Source of the DNA: Rhodococcus sp. HM1
GTDB taxonomy: Bacteria > Actinomycetota > Actinomycetes > Mycobacteriales > Mycobacteriaceae
Direction: 5' to 3'
Assembly: GCF_023218075.1 (NCBI RefSeq)
Contig: NZ_JALPTB010000022.1
Span: 25,279 to 89,278 of the forward strand
Length of the DNA: 64,000 bases
Shown: piece after piece, positions 38,011-46,371 of the stretch
How positions within the stretch are numbered: position 1 is the stretch's first letter
Layout of the letters: every line of letters starts with the position of its first letter
The notes under the pieces: model-generated
Seen by the model: the letters and a program-made list of their open reading frames with translations, nothing else
What the model was told of the DNA's origin: nothing
The model's database searches: none
Made by a program: the position numbers and the translations under genes

Positions 38011-38045
38011 GGGCGCTTTCCCGGATCAGGGAAGGCGCCCTTTCT
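38011..38045 (+). terminator. intrinsic terminator after tRNA-Ala
   Basis: A 12-bp stem (38011-38022 with 38029-38040, one G-T pair), 6-base loop, then TTTCT. It ends the gyrA-tRNA block and stands before the convergent pirin gene. Confidence 0.9.
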
Positions 38046-38056
38046 GCTTGTGGCCC

Positions 38057-39046
38057 CTACAGCGGATTCCGGCGCGGACGCAGCTGCGCGTTCGGCAACG
38101 CGGGCGCGGGCAGCCTCGCGACCTTCCCCTGATAACCCTCGACCCGGCCGAACCGATCGGATTCGCTCTCCCAGGCGTCGCGGAAACGGACGATCTCCTC
38201 GTGGCTGCGGCCCACGAAGTTCCACCACATGACGATCTCCTCGCCGAACGGGGTGCCGCCGAGCAGCACGACCCGGGCGGGGGAGTCGGTGAGGTTCGTG
38301 AGCGTCAGCGCCGTCAGGCCGGTGCCCACGTAGCCGAGCGTGCCGCGCGACAGCTCCGTGCGGGCGAGACGGACGGTGCCGGTGTCGACGAGGACACCGT
38401 GCTCGAAGGACGCGTCGACGTCGAGGTGCAGTTCGGCGTTCGCGTCGAGGGTGATCTCGGCGCCGAGCAGCGGCGTGAACGTCTCCACCGGCGACGTGCT
38501 GCCCGCGAGAGAGCCCAGGAAGACCTTCGCGGAACCGCCGTCGAGGTAGGTGGTCGCGGGCGCGTGGTGCTGGAAGTTGCGGGGTGCGTCGCGGGCGCTG
38601 TCCGGCAGCGCGACCCATAGCTGGACACCGTGCAGCGTCGTGGTGTCCGGGGTGGACACCTCGGAATGGCAGATGCCGTGGCCACCGGTCATCAGGTTGA
38701 CCTCGCCGGGCCGGACGAACGCGTGCACGCCGTGGCTGTCGCGGTGCTCGATCTCGCCGGTGAACAGCCAGCTCACCGTCTGCAGTCCGGTGTGCGGGTG
38801 GGGTGCCACGTCCATGCCGCCCGTGGCGGCGACGTCGTCGGGACCGTAGTGGTCGGCGAAGCACCACGCGCCGATGAGGGAGCGTTGCCGCTGGGGGAGG
38901 GTCCGCCGGACCGGCATCGCGCGGGGACCGCCGAGCGGCACCTCGCGGGCGGTGAGGATCTCGACGTAGGGATGACCTGCCTCGTCGCGGGGACACGGGC
39001 CGGTCTCGCAGGTTGTCTCGACCGGATGGACGTCGGTGTTGCTCAT
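38057..39046 (-). CDS. pirin family protein
   Basis: A 329-residue bicupin. The N-terminal pirin block includes FADHYGPDD, the metal-ligand stretch APHPHTGLQTVSWLFTGEIE and the second set around GGHGICHSE. The C-terminal half holds the Pirin_C domain (EITLDANAELHLDVD; LLGGTPFGEEIVMWWNFVGR). Some pirins have quercetinase or redox-sensing activity; the substrate here is unknown. The start at ATG 39046 is chosen over a longer low-complexity frame. It is divergent from the AhpD-like gene, and the 89-bp gap holds a 22-bp perfect palindrome. Confidence 0.92.
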   Translation of the reverse strand: MSNTDVHPVETTCETGPCPRDEAGHPYVEILTAREVPLGGPRAMPVRRTLPQRQRSLIGAWCFADHYGPDDVAATGGMDVAPHPHTGLQTVSWLFTGEIEHRDSHGVHAFVRPGEVNLMTGGHGICHSEVSTPDTTTLHGVQLWVALPDSARDAPRNFQHHAPATTYLDGGSAKVFLGSLAGSTSPVETFTPLLGAEITLDANAELHLDVDASFEHGVLVDTGTVRLARTELSRGTLGYVGTGLTALTLTNLTDSPARVVLLGGTPFGEEIVMWWNFVGRSHEEIVRFRDAWESESDRFGRVEGYQGKVARLPAPALPNAQLRPRRNPL

Positions 39047-39080
39047 GCTCAGAGCGTGCCACCGATCGCGTGCGCGCGGT

Positions 39081-39102
39081 CGGCCGATTCCGGAATCGGC
39101 CG
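39081..39102. promoter_or_regulatory. 22-bp perfect palindrome in divergent spacer
   Basis: The half-site CGGCCGATTCC is followed by its exact reverse complement without a spacer. It lies between the pirin start (39046) and AhpD-like start (39136), a good place for an operator that serves both genes. Confidence 0.6.
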
Positions 39103-39135
39103 GTCGCGTCGGCCCCGATGGCCGACAATTGTTCT

Positions 39136-39609
39136 GTGGCGAGCACCGAGCGCATCCCCATCGACAAGCAGACCCGTCCGGTGTACCGGGCACAGGTCGC
39201 CGTCGCGGTGGCGGTGCGGGACGCGGTGGCGCAGGCGGGTCTGGACCGCACGGTCGTCGAACTGGTGAACCTGCGGGTCTCGCAGATCAACGGGTGCGCC
39301 TACTGCCTGGACGTGCACACCCGCGAGGCGCTGAAGGACGGTGAGAAAGCGCAACGCATCGCGGTGCTGCGGGCGTGGCGGGACACCGACCTGTTCAGCG
39401 ACGTCGAGCGGGCCGCGCTCGCGGTGGCGGAGGCGGTGACGGATCTGCCGTCGCCGGACGAGCAGGATCGTGTCTACGCGGAGGCTCGCAGGCACCTGAC
39501 CGACGACCAGTTCTCGGCGATCGTGTGGGTCGCGATCGCGATGAATGCGTTCAACCGGGTGTCGATCGTCAGCCGGCACCGCGTCGATCCCGAGTCCTGG
39601 AAGTCCTGA
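39136..39609 (+). CDS. carboxymuconolactone decarboxylase family / AhpD-like protein
   Basis: A 157-residue all-helical protein with the AhpD-core motif NGCAYCLDVHTREAL (about residue 53), whose CxxC and His act in peroxide or disulfide chemistry. The conserved helix QFSAIVWVAIAMNAFNRVS closes the fold. Likely an alkylhydroperoxidase-type antioxidant enzyme. The start is uncertain: GTG 39136 (chosen) or ATG 39118; neither has a clear RBS. It is followed by an LLM oxidoreductase with 2 bases between stop and start, so the two form an operon. Confidence 0.88.
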   Translation: MASTERIPIDKQTRPVYRAQVAVAVAVRDAVAQAGLDRTVVELVNLRVSQINGCAYCLDVHTREALKDGEKAQRIAVLRAWRDTDLFSDVERAALAVAEAVTDLPSPDEQDRVYAEARRHLTDDQFSAIVWVAIAMNAFNRVSIVSRHRVDPESWKS

Positions 39610-39611
39610 CC

Positions 39612-40526
39612 GTGCCGGACTACGGACACGAACTGCGATTCGGGGTATCCCTCACCCCGACCGCCGCCGATCCGGACGCCGTCGTCGAACTCGCACTCGT
39701 CGCGGAACGGGCAGGACTGGATCTGGTGACCGTCCAGGACCACCCCTACCAGCCGCGGTTCCTCGACACCTGGACGCTGTTGACCTGGATCGCGGCCCGC
39801 ACGGAGTCGCTGATCCTGTCTCCGAACGTCGCGAACCTGCCGCTGCGCGGTCCGGTGATCCTGGCCCGCAGCGCGGCCTCGCTCGACCGGCTCAGCGGTG
39901 GGCGCGTCGAGCTGGGGCTGGGCGCCGGGGCGTTCTGGGACGCGGTCGCCGCGAACGGCGGGCCGCGGCGCAGTCCCCGGGAGTCGGTCGATGCGCTGGT
40001 CGAGGCGATCGCGGTGATCCGGACGTTGTGGTCCGACGACGCCGGGCCGGCGCGGCTCGACGGCACGTACTACCGGCTGGACGGTGCGAAGCGGGGGCCG
40101 CGCCCCGCCCACGAGCCGGAGATCTGGCTCGGGGCGTACGGGGACCGGATGCTGGCCGTCACCGGCCGGTACGCGGACGGCTGGCTGCCGAGTTCGTTCG
40201 CGGCGGCCCCGGACGCGCTCGGCGCGATGACCGCGAAGGTCGATGCGGCCGCGACCGAGGCCGAGCGTGATCCGGCGGCGATCCGGCGGCTCTACAACAT
40301 CGCCGGGAGGTTCGACGACACCTCCGACGGGACGTTCCTGCACGGACCTGCGGAGGTGTGGGCCGAGCAGTTGGCGGAGCTGACGTTGCTCCACGGCACC
40401 AGCACGTTCCTCCTCGGTTCGGATACCGCTGCCGACCTCGAACGGTTCGCCGGAGAGGTTGCGCCGGCAGTGCGCGAGCGCGTCGGAAACGAACGCACTG
40501 TTTCACGTGAAACACGAAGTGATTAG
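39612..40526 (+). CDS. LLM-class flavin-dependent oxidoreductase
   Basis: A 304-residue luciferase-like TIM barrel. Blocks include LVTVQDHPYQPRFLDTW, the strand SLILSPNVANLPLR, the phosphate-binding region LDRLSGGRVELGLGAG, and PEIWLGAYGDRMLAVTGRYADGW. These enzymes use FMNH2 or F420; the sequence does not decide which. The GTG at 39612 is coupled to the AhpD-like gene. The last codons encode TVSRET from a perfect parS at 40500-40513. The stop overlaps the convergent TetR stop by 4 bases. Confidence 0.88.
   Translation: MPDYGHELRFGVSLTPTAADPDAVVELALVAERAGLDLVTVQDHPYQPRFLDTWTLLTWIAARTESLILSPNVANLPLRGPVILARSAASLDRLSGGRVELGLGAGAFWDAVAANGGPRRSPRESVDALVEAIAVIRTLWSDDAGPARLDGTYYRLDGAKRGPRPAHEPEIWLGAYGDRMLAVTGRYADGWLPSSFAAAPDALGAMTAKVDAAATEAERDPAAIRRLYNIAGRFDDTSDGTFLHGPAEVWAEQLAELTLLHGTSTFLLGSDTAADLERFAGEVAPAVRERVGNERTVSRETRSD
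40500..40513. other. parS: parS site 7 (perfect, right of oriC)
   Basis: GTTTCACGTGAAAC inside the 3' end of the LLM oxidoreductase gene. It lies on the opposite side of oriC from parAB, about 19 kb from oriC and 26 kb from site 4. Confidence 0.95.
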
Positions 40527-41107
40527 AAGCTCGTGCGTTCCGATCCCAACGCGGCCAGGTTCCGGATGGTGTCCAGCACCTCGTCGAGGCTGCGGCCGGA
40601 TTCGATCAGTTCGGTGCCCTTGTAGACGAGGGCGTTGATGAACTCCGCGGTGAGTTCCGGGTCGGGCCGCCCCTGCTCGCGCAACGCGTCGAGCAGGGGG
40701 AGGACCAGTTCCTGATGCAGCGCGTGCATCCGTTCGTTGGTGAACGCCTGCGGGGTGAAGGTCGCGAGGACACCGATGACGGCGTGCTCACCCTCCGCGA
40801 CGAGCCGCAGGTTCACCTCGATGTAGGCGAGCACGCGTTCCGCGGGATCGTCGACGGTGTTCATCGCCGCGACGATCCTGGCGTTCCAGCGCGGGAACAT
40901 GTCCTCGACGACGGCGCGCAACAGGTCGTCGCGGGACCCGAAGTAGTGGTAGACGCTGGACCGGGCCAGACCGGCCCGCACGGCCACGTCGGCGAGGGAG
41001 GGGACCCGGTCCGGGGCTTCCGCGAGCAGGTCGCGCGCGGCGTCGAGGAGGGCCCGCCGCTGCGCGGCGCGGTGCTCGACGACCGTCGCCGCGGAGATCT
41101 TCGGCAC
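40523..41107 (-). CDS. TetR-family regulator of adjacent ABC exporter
   Basis: A 194-residue TetR protein with the helix-turn-helix SLADVAVRAGLARSSVYHYF at about residues 37-56, then the effector domain. It lies 26 bp after the ABC ATPase stop on the same strand, so it is the third gene of a permease-ATPase-TetR operon and probably represses it. The dyad upstream of the permease (42988-43030) is the likely operator. The inducer is unknown. Confidence 0.9.
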   Translation of the reverse strand: MPKISAATVVEHRAAQRRALLDAARDLLAEAPDRVPSLADVAVRAGLARSSVYHYFGSRDDLLRAVVEDMFPRWNARIVAAMNTVDDPAERVLAYIEVNLRLVAEGEHAVIGVLATFTPQAFTNERMHALHQELVLPLLDALREQGRPDPELTAEFINALVYKGTELIESGRSLDEVLDTIRNLAALGSERTSF

Positions 41108-41133
41108 GGACCCTCCTCTCGTATCCCGGCGGG

Positions 41134-41820
41134 TCAGTCGTGTGGCCCGAGCCCGCCGTCGACCATCTCGAGGACCCGATCGCAGTGGTCGAGCACGTCG
41201 TGGTCGTGGGTGACCATGATCGTAGCGACCCCCGCCTCGTGGGTTTCACGGGCGAGCAGTTCGACGACCTCGTGGCTGCGTTTGCGGTCCAGCGCGGCCG
41301 TCGGTTCGTCGACGAGCAGCAGCGCCGGCCGGGCCATCAGCGCCCGTGCGATACCGACGCGCTGACGTTCGCCGCCCGACAACTGTCCCGGCCGGCGGTC
41401 GGCGCGGTGGCTCATGCCGACGGATGCGAGCAGTTCGTCGGGGTCGCGGCCCTCGCGTCCGGTGATCTTCTCGACGAGCCGGAGCTGGTCGCGGGCCGTG
41501 AGTGCCGGGATCAGGTTCCCGGACTGGAACACGAACCCGATGCGATCGCGGCGCAGCCGGGTGAGCTCACGTGGCTTCAGGTTCGTGATGTCGACGCCGT
41601 CGACGGTCACGGTTCCGGAGGTCGGTCGGGTGAGGCCGCCCGCGACCGCGAGGAGGCTGGACTTGCCGGCGCCGGACGGGCCGACGATCGCGACGAGTTC
41701 CCCGGCCGCGACCTCGAGGGTCACGTGGTCGAGTGCGTGCACGGTGCTGTCGCCGTCGCCGAAGCTCAGGCAGGTGTCGGTCAGGGCGAGCCCGGCGCGG
41801 GTGGAGGTGGCGGCGGTCAA
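41134..41820 (-). CDS. ABC transporter ATP-binding protein, LolD/MacB type
   Basis: A 228-residue ATPase: Walker A GPSGAGKSSLL (about residue 40), signature LSGGERQRVGIARAL, Walker B LLLVDEPTAALD. The length and the block TRLRRDRIGFVFQSGNLIPA are typical of the LolD/MacB/FtsE group that energises FtsX-like permeases. The start is a TTG at 41820, which overlaps the permease stop (TTGA). It probably acts with the adjacent permease in export or extrusion rather than import, since no binding protein is nearby. Confidence 0.92.
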   Translation of the reverse strand: MTAATSTRAGLALTDTCLSFGDGDSTVHALDHVTLEVAAGELVAIVGPSGAGKSSLLAVAGGLTRPTSGTVTVDGVDITNLKPRELTRLRRDRIGFVFQSGNLIPALTARDQLRLVEKITGREGRDPDELLASVGMSHRADRRPGQLSGGERQRVGIARALMARPALLLVDEPTAALDRKRSHEVVELLARETHEAGVATIMVTHDHDVLDHCDRVLEMVDGGLGPHD

Positions 41821-42947
41821 CGGTTTTCTCCCAGTGCGGTGAGGGGGTCGACGCGGGTGATGCGGACGACGGCGACGGCGGCTCCGACGAGGCCGAGCAC
41901 GATGAGCAGCACCGCACCCTGCACGATCGGTCCGCTCTCGAGGGCGAACGGCATGCCGGAGCCGTCGAGGCCCGAACCGAGCCCGAGACCGATGAGCACA
42001 CCGAGGGCGACGGAGGCGACGAGAACGACGACGGCCTGCAGCAGCCCGTCGCGCAGCAGGAAACCGGTGGACGCACCCATCGCGCGCAGCACCGACAGTT
42101 CGCGGCTGCGCTGCACGGTCCAGATGCTGAAGAACGCGCCGACGACGAGGGCGGAGATCGCGTACAGGAACGCCTTGATCATCGACATGGTCATCATCTC
42201 GGCGGAGTAACCCGGCGACGAGTCGAACGACTCCTCGAGCGTCTTGGACACGGTGCCCGCGGCGGCATCCCCGGCGGCGAGGTCGGGCAGACCACCGTCG
42301 ACGCCCTGCAACGCGACGACGCTGGCCTCGCGGTAGATGTCCGGCTGCGGCTGCTCGCCGACCTTCACGCCGGCGTGGATCTCCTGCCACGTGGACAGCG
42401 GCACGTAGGCGACGTCGACGTGCCCGAAGGTGCGCTTGTCCGAGGTGAAGCCGACGACGGTCAGTTCGGTGCCGAGACGGTCGACGACGACCGTGTCACC
42501 GAGTTCGATGCCGGCGGCGCGTGCGCTGTCGCTGACGAGGATGTCGGTGGCCTGCTGGAGGGCGCGGCCCTCGGCGGCGGCCGGTTCGAGGAAGGAGCCG
42601 GGTTCGATGCCGAAGAGGGTGAGGTCGACGGGGATGCCGTCGCCGGTCTTGGCGTTGACGATCGCGTTGCCGAACAGGGCGGCCTCCGCGACGTCGGGCC
42701 GTTCCCGCCAGGCGGCGACCTGCTCGTCGGTAACGACGGAACGGGAGAACGCGGAGTCGGTCTTGGTGCCTTCGGCGAACGCGAACGCCTGTACGGGCGT
42801 GCGCTGCAGCGCGGAGACGCCGTCGGTGACCAGGCCGGAGGACAGGCCGGAGAGGATCACCATCAAGATCGAGATGAGTGCGACGACGGCACCCATCAGG
42901 AGGAATCGGGTGCGCGCGAACCACAGTTCGCGCAGGGTCAGGAACAT
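41817..42947 (-). CDS. FtsX-like ABC transporter permease
   Basis: A 376-residue permease of the MacB/FtsX type. One N-terminal helix (residues about 15-40) is followed by a 200-residue extracytoplasmic domain, then three helices (for instance AFLYAISALVVGAFFSIW and LLQAVVVLVASVALGVLIG). ATG 42947 is preceded by GAAGGA. It forms the transmembrane part of the exporter with the adjacent ATPase; only one permease gene is present, so it probably works as a homodimer. The cargo is unknown; lipids, peptides or drugs are options for the family. Confidence 0.9.
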   Translation of the reverse strand: MFLTLRELWFARTRFLLMGAVVALISILMVILSGLSSGLVTDGVSALQRTPVQAFAFAEGTKTDSAFSRSVVTDEQVAAWRERPDVAEAALFGNAIVNAKTGDGIPVDLTLFGIEPGSFLEPAAAEGRALQQATDILVSDSARAAGIELGDTVVVDRLGTELTVVGFTSDKRTFGHVDVAYVPLSTWQEIHAGVKVGEQPQPDIYREASVVALQGVDGGLPDLAAGDAAAGTVSKTLEESFDSSPGYSAEMMTMSMIKAFLYAISALVVGAFFSIWTVQRSRELSVLRAMGASTGFLLRDGLLQAVVVLVASVALGVLIGLGLGSGLDGSGMPFALESGPIVQGAVLLIVLGLVGAAVAVVRITRVDPLTALGENR

Positions 42948-42987
42948 GCTGGTCCTTCGCAGGCGAGGTCGGATGGGATGCGCCGGT

Positions 42988-43030
42988 TTGTCGACGTCTT
43001 GTCGCAATCATATCGACACTCTGTCGACAA
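42988..43030. promoter_or_regulatory. extended dyad operator with four half-sites
   Basis: TTGTCGAC (42988-42995) and GTCGACAA (43023-43030) form the outer arms. TTGTCG (42999-43004) and CGACAC (43014-43019) form the inner arms, one base off perfect. The inner and outer half-sites are 11 bp apart on each side around a centre at 43009. It lies between the permease (-) and the 43083 gene (+), and is probably bound by the TetR dimer pair from 40523. Confidence 0.65.
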
Positions 43031-43082
43031 GTTCCCGCGGACCACTACTACTGGCAGTCGTAGAAAGTCGTATCCTGTCGTC

Positions 43083-43577
43083 ATGAGTACCGCCGAAGCC
43101 CTCGTCGCGCGCCTGCGCGGTGGGCTGACCGGCGCCGTTTCCGGAGCCGTGAGCATTGCGGCGCACGCACTCGGTGGCGGCGGTACTCCCTCCCAGAGCG
43201 CGGTCGCGCTGTTGATCGCGACGACGCTCGCCGTGGGTGTGGTGGCGGCCGGCACCCGGCTTCCCGTTGCGGCAATTCTCGTCGCCGGTCAGGTGCTCGG
43301 GCACCTCGTGCTCTCCCTCGACGCCGGCCACTTCCACGTTCCCGGACCCGCGATGATCGCCGGCCACGCCGTCGCGATCGCGGTGGCGGCACTGCTGGTC
43401 GTGGCCGCCGAACGCGGATGCCGGTTCGTGCTCGCCGCGCTGCGTCGCGTCGCGCCGACCCCGTTCGCGCCACTCCGCGTGCCCGGCGCAGTGCTCGTTG
43501 CTCCCCGGCCGCCGGTCCTGCGCGGTCTTCGCCGGTCCGCCGGCATCGTCCCGCGCGGCCCACCCGTCACGGTCTGA
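43083..43577 (+). CDS. small multi-pass membrane protein, His-bearing, unknown function
   Basis: A 164-residue protein not recognised as a named family. It shows three to four hydrophobic segments (about 15-30, 40-57, 62-80, 90-110) and a basic, Pro-rich cytoplasmic tail. Histidines occur in or next to the helices (His28, 74, 83, 85 and 95, including GHFHV), which could bind metal. It lies 81 bp before a copper chaperone gene on the same strand. A role in copper handling is inferred only from that context. It may instead belong to the TetR-controlled divergent pair. Confidence 0.7.
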   Translation: MSTAEALVARLRGGLTGAVSGAVSIAAHALGGGGTPSQSAVALLIATTLAVGVVAAGTRLPVAAILVAGQVLGHLVLSLDAGHFHVPGPAMIAGHAVAIAVAALLVVAAERGCRFVLAALRRVAPTPFAPLRVPGAVLVAPRPPVLRGLRRSAGIVPRGPPVTV

Positions 43578-43597
43578 CACCGATTCCTTTCCTTTCA

Positions 43598-43620
43598 CGA
43601 TCGCCCGCATGAGGCGATCG
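43598..43620. terminator. hairpin between membrane protein and PCu(A)C genes
   Basis: CGATCGCC (43598-43605) pairs with GGCGATCG (43613-43620) across a 7-base loop. There is no T-run. It may attenuate read-through or structure the leader of the copper chaperone gene at 43659. Confidence 0.4.
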
Positions 43621-43658
43621 CGCGCCCGCGTGCGCACAGACCTGTACGGGAGACCCCC

Positions 43659-44171
43659 ATGAAGAAGACCAAGTTCCTCGCGTTCGCCGCGATCGCAGCG
43701 GCGGCGCTCGCCGCCGCCGGGTGCGGATCCGAGGACCCCGCGACCGCGGCCGACTCGATCGTCGTGTCGTCGGCGTGGACCAAGGCCGCCGAGAGCGGAA
43801 TGACCGGTGCGTTCGCCGAACTGGAGAACACCGGCGACCATGCCGTCCAGATCGTGTCCGTCTCGAGTCCGGTCTCGAGTCGGACCGAACTACACGAGAT
43901 GGCTCCCGCCGCCGACGGCGCGATGGCGATGCGCGAGATGGACGGCGGGCTGACCGTCGCCGCCGGCAGCCGGCACAGCCTCGCTCCCGGCGGCGATCAC
44001 CTGATGCTGATGGATCTGATCGAGCCCGTCACGCCCGGAACCGACATCGAGTTCACGTTGACCTTCAGCGACGGTTCGTCGATCGATTTCACCTCGCAGG
44101 TCCGCGATTTCGCCGGGGCGCGCGAGAACTACGTGCCGAACGCCGAGGAGGGGGCGAACCACGGTGGCTGA
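43659..44171 (+). CDS. copper chaperone PCu(A)C, lipoprotein
   Basis: A 170-residue lipoprotein. The signal peptide ends in the lipobox LAAAGC with Cys22. The PCu(A)C (DUF461) cupredoxin-like domain shows the metal residues His79 and Met81 in ELHEM, Met91/Met94, and His114/Met116 in DHLMLMDL. Such proteins bind Cu(I) outside the membrane and deliver it to cuproenzymes such as cytochrome oxidase. The stop overlaps the start of the DyP peroxidase gene by 8 bases, so the two are translationally coupled. Confidence 0.92.
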   Translation: MKKTKFLAFAAIAAAALAAAGCGSEDPATAADSIVVSSAWTKAAESGMTGAFAELENTGDHAVQIVSVSSPVSSRTELHEMAPAADGAMAMREMDGGLTVAAGSRHSLAPGGDHLMLMDLIEPVTPGTDIEFTLTFSDGSSIDFTSQVRDFAGARENYVPNAEEGANHGG

Positions 44172-45342
44172 GCTCACCCGGCGGCGCCTGCTCGGGGGCG
44201 GCGCCGCCGCGCTCGGCGTGGTCGGGCTGGGCGCCGCCGGAATCGGCCGCGTCACGGCCCGTGACGAGGACCCGGGCATCGTCGGGTTCCACGGCACCCA
44301 CCAGGCCGGTATCGAGACCGAACCGCAGGCGTTCGCGTCGTTCGTGGCGCTGGACCTGCTGCCCGGCACCGATCGGCGCGCGCTCGTCGGCGTGCTGAAG
44401 GTCTGGGCGCAGGACGCGTACCGGCTCACCACCGGCACCGGGGGCCTCGGCGACACCGAACCCGAACTCGCGCAGGACCCGGCGAACCTGACCGTCACGG
44501 TCGGATTCGGCCCCGGGGTGTTCGGTCCCGCGGTGTTCGCTTCCGGCGACGCGGAGAAGGTTCGGCCCGAATGGCTGCGACCGTTGCCCGCGTTCGGCAT
44601 CGACCGGCTCGAAGACCGTTGGAGCGGAGGCGATCTGATGCTCCAGGTGTGCGCCGACGATCCCGTCACGGTCGCGCACGCGGTGCGCACGCTGACCCGG
44701 ACGGTGCGCTCGCAGGTGTCGGTGCGGTGGGTGCAGCGCGGTTTCCGGCACGTCCCCGGCACCCGCCCCGAGGGTGCGAGCATGCGCAACCTCATGGGCC
44801 AGGTCGACGGCACCGTCAATCCCGCCGCGGGCAGCACGGAATTCGAAGGCCGGGTGTGGAATCCGGGGTCGCCACCGTGGCTGGCCGGCGGTTCCTCGCT
44901 GGTGTTGCGGCGCATCCGCATGGAACTCGACACCTGGGACGAATTGGACCGTCCGGCAAGGGAACTCACGGTGGGGCGCACGCTGTCGAACGGGGCGCCG
45001 CTCACCGGCACGGCCGAGCACGACGATCCCGATTTCGACGCGGTCGACCGGTACGGCATCCCGGTGATCCCACCGGAATCGCACATGGCGCGGGCACGGC
45101 CGCGCAGCGCGGACGAGCAGTTCCTGCGGCGCGGCTACAACTACGACGACGCCGACGGCGCGGGCCTGCTCTTCGCGGCCTACCAGGCCGACGTCGACCG
45201 TCAGTTCGTGCCGGTGCAGAAGCGTCTGGCGGACCACGACGCGCTGAACCCGTGGATCACCCCGATCGGTTCGGCGGTGTTCGCGATCCCACCCGGGTTC
45301 GCCGCCGGCGGCTATCCCGGCGAGACGCTGTTCGAGGGCTGA
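44164..45342 (+). CDS. Dyp-type heme peroxidase, Tat-exported
   Basis: A 392-residue DyP peroxidase. The N-terminus has a twin-arginine motif, TRRRLLGGG, and a hydrophobic stretch, so it is exported folded by Tat. The family motif GQVDGT (GxxDG, catalytic Asp) lies in LMGQVDGTVNP near residue 222. The likely proximal His is in PPESHMARARP, and the distal Arg in FLRRGYNY. It resembles the EfeB/DypA type rather than the encapsulin-packaged DypB, and no encapsulin gene is nearby. The GTG at 44164 overlaps the copper chaperone end. Confidence 0.93.
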   Translation: MAELTRRRLLGGGAAALGVVGLGAAGIGRVTARDEDPGIVGFHGTHQAGIETEPQAFASFVALDLLPGTDRRALVGVLKVWAQDAYRLTTGTGGLGDTEPELAQDPANLTVTVGFGPGVFGPAVFASGDAEKVRPEWLRPLPAFGIDRLEDRWSGGDLMLQVCADDPVTVAHAVRTLTRTVRSQVSVRWVQRGFRHVPGTRPEGASMRNLMGQVDGTVNPAAGSTEFEGRVWNPGSPPWLAGGSSLVLRRIRMELDTWDELDRPARELTVGRTLSNGAPLTGTAEHDDPDFDAVDRYGIPVIPPESHMARARPRSADEQFLRRGYNYDDADGAGLLFAAYQADVDRQFVPVQKRLADHDALNPWITPIGSAVFAIPPGFAAGGYPGETLFEG

Positions 45343-45383
45343 AAACGCAGGTCGGGGTGGTGATACGGGGTTAGCCTGGACGG

Positions 45384-46346
45384 GTGACCGAGGTATCACC
45401 GCGGCGAGACGGATTCGCGTCGCTGCGGGAAGGCGGACTGAACTGGGACGCCTTCCCGCTGCGCCTGTTCGCGAAGGGCAACGCCAAGTTCTGGGATCCC
45501 CTCGACCTGGATTTCTCGCAGGACGTCGCGGACTGGGCGGACCTGAACAGCGAACAGAAACGCAGCGCCTCCTATCTGGTGACGCACTTCGCGGCGGGGG
45601 AGGAGGCCGTCACCCAGGACATCCAGCCGTTCCTGCGCGCGATGGCCGCCGAGAACCGGCTCGGCGACGAGATGTACCTGACGCAGTTCTGTTTCGAGGA
45701 GGCCAAGCACACCCAGGTGTTCCGGCTGTGGATGGACGCGGTGGGACTGACCGGCGATCTGCTGCCGTACGTCGCGGAGAACCCGCACTACCGCGCGCTG
45801 TTCTACGAGGAACTCCCCGATTCCCTGCGGATTCTCGAACACGATCCCAGCCCGGCGAACCAGGTGCGCGCGAGCGTCACCTACAACCACGTCATCGAGG
45901 GCAGCCTCGCCCTCACCGGTTACTACGCGTGGCAGAAGGTGTGCACGACCCGCGGGATCCTGCCCGGCATGCAGGAGCTGGTGCGGCGGATCGGCGACGA
46001 CGAGCGCCGCCACATGGCGTGGGGAACGTTCACGTGCCGCCGGCACGTCGCCGCCGACGACGCGAATTGGGATGTGGTGCAACAACGTATGGGGGAGTTG
46101 CTCCCGCACGCGCTCGGGGTGATCCAGTGGATCAACGATCAGTTCGAGGAACAGCCGTTCGGGTTGGACCCCGACGAGTTCGTGGCGTACGCGGCGGACC
46201 GCGCCCAGCGTCGGCTCGGTGCGATCGAGTCCGCGCGCGGCCGTCCCGTCGAGGAGATCGACCTGGACTACACGCCCGAGGCGCTCGAGGAGAAGTTCGG
46301 CGAAGAGGACGCCGCCGAGCTCGCGTCGCTCACCGACGACGCCTGA
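45384..46346 (+). CDS. R2-like ligand-binding oxidase (R2lox, Rv0233-like)
   Basis: A 320-residue ferritin-like Mn/Fe protein, often misannotated as ribonucleotide reductase beta. All key residues are visible: metal ligands Glu73, Glu106, His109, Glu172, Glu207 and His210 (in GEEAV, FEEAKH, VIEGS and DDERRH). Val76 and Tyr167, the pair joined by an ether cross-link in the M. tuberculosis protein Rv0233 (Val71-Tyr162), are also present. This identifies R2lox and not NrdB. The oxidase substrate is unknown, probably a fatty acid-like ligand. It starts with GTG at 45384, 41 bp after the DyP gene on the same strand. Confidence 0.94.
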   Translation: MTEVSPRRDGFASLREGGLNWDAFPLRLFAKGNAKFWDPLDLDFSQDVADWADLNSEQKRSASYLVTHFAAGEEAVTQDIQPFLRAMAAENRLGDEMYLTQFCFEEAKHTQVFRLWMDAVGLTGDLLPYVAENPHYRALFYEELPDSLRILEHDPSPANQVRASVTYNHVIEGSLALTGYYAWQKVCTTRGILPGMQELVRRIGDDERRHMAWGTFTCRRHVAADDANWDVVQQRMGELLPHALGVIQWINDQFEEQPFGLDPDEFVAYAADRAQRRLGAIESARGRPVEEIDLDYTPEALEEKFGEEDAAELASLTDDA

Positions 46347-46371
46347 CCCGGCGTCTCACAGGCAACGGGTC

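Noticed and set aside
45384..46346. Ribonucleotide reductase small subunit (NrdB)
   Set aside because: Val76/Tyr167 cross-link pair and the ligand set match R2lox; there is no nrdA/nrdE nearby.
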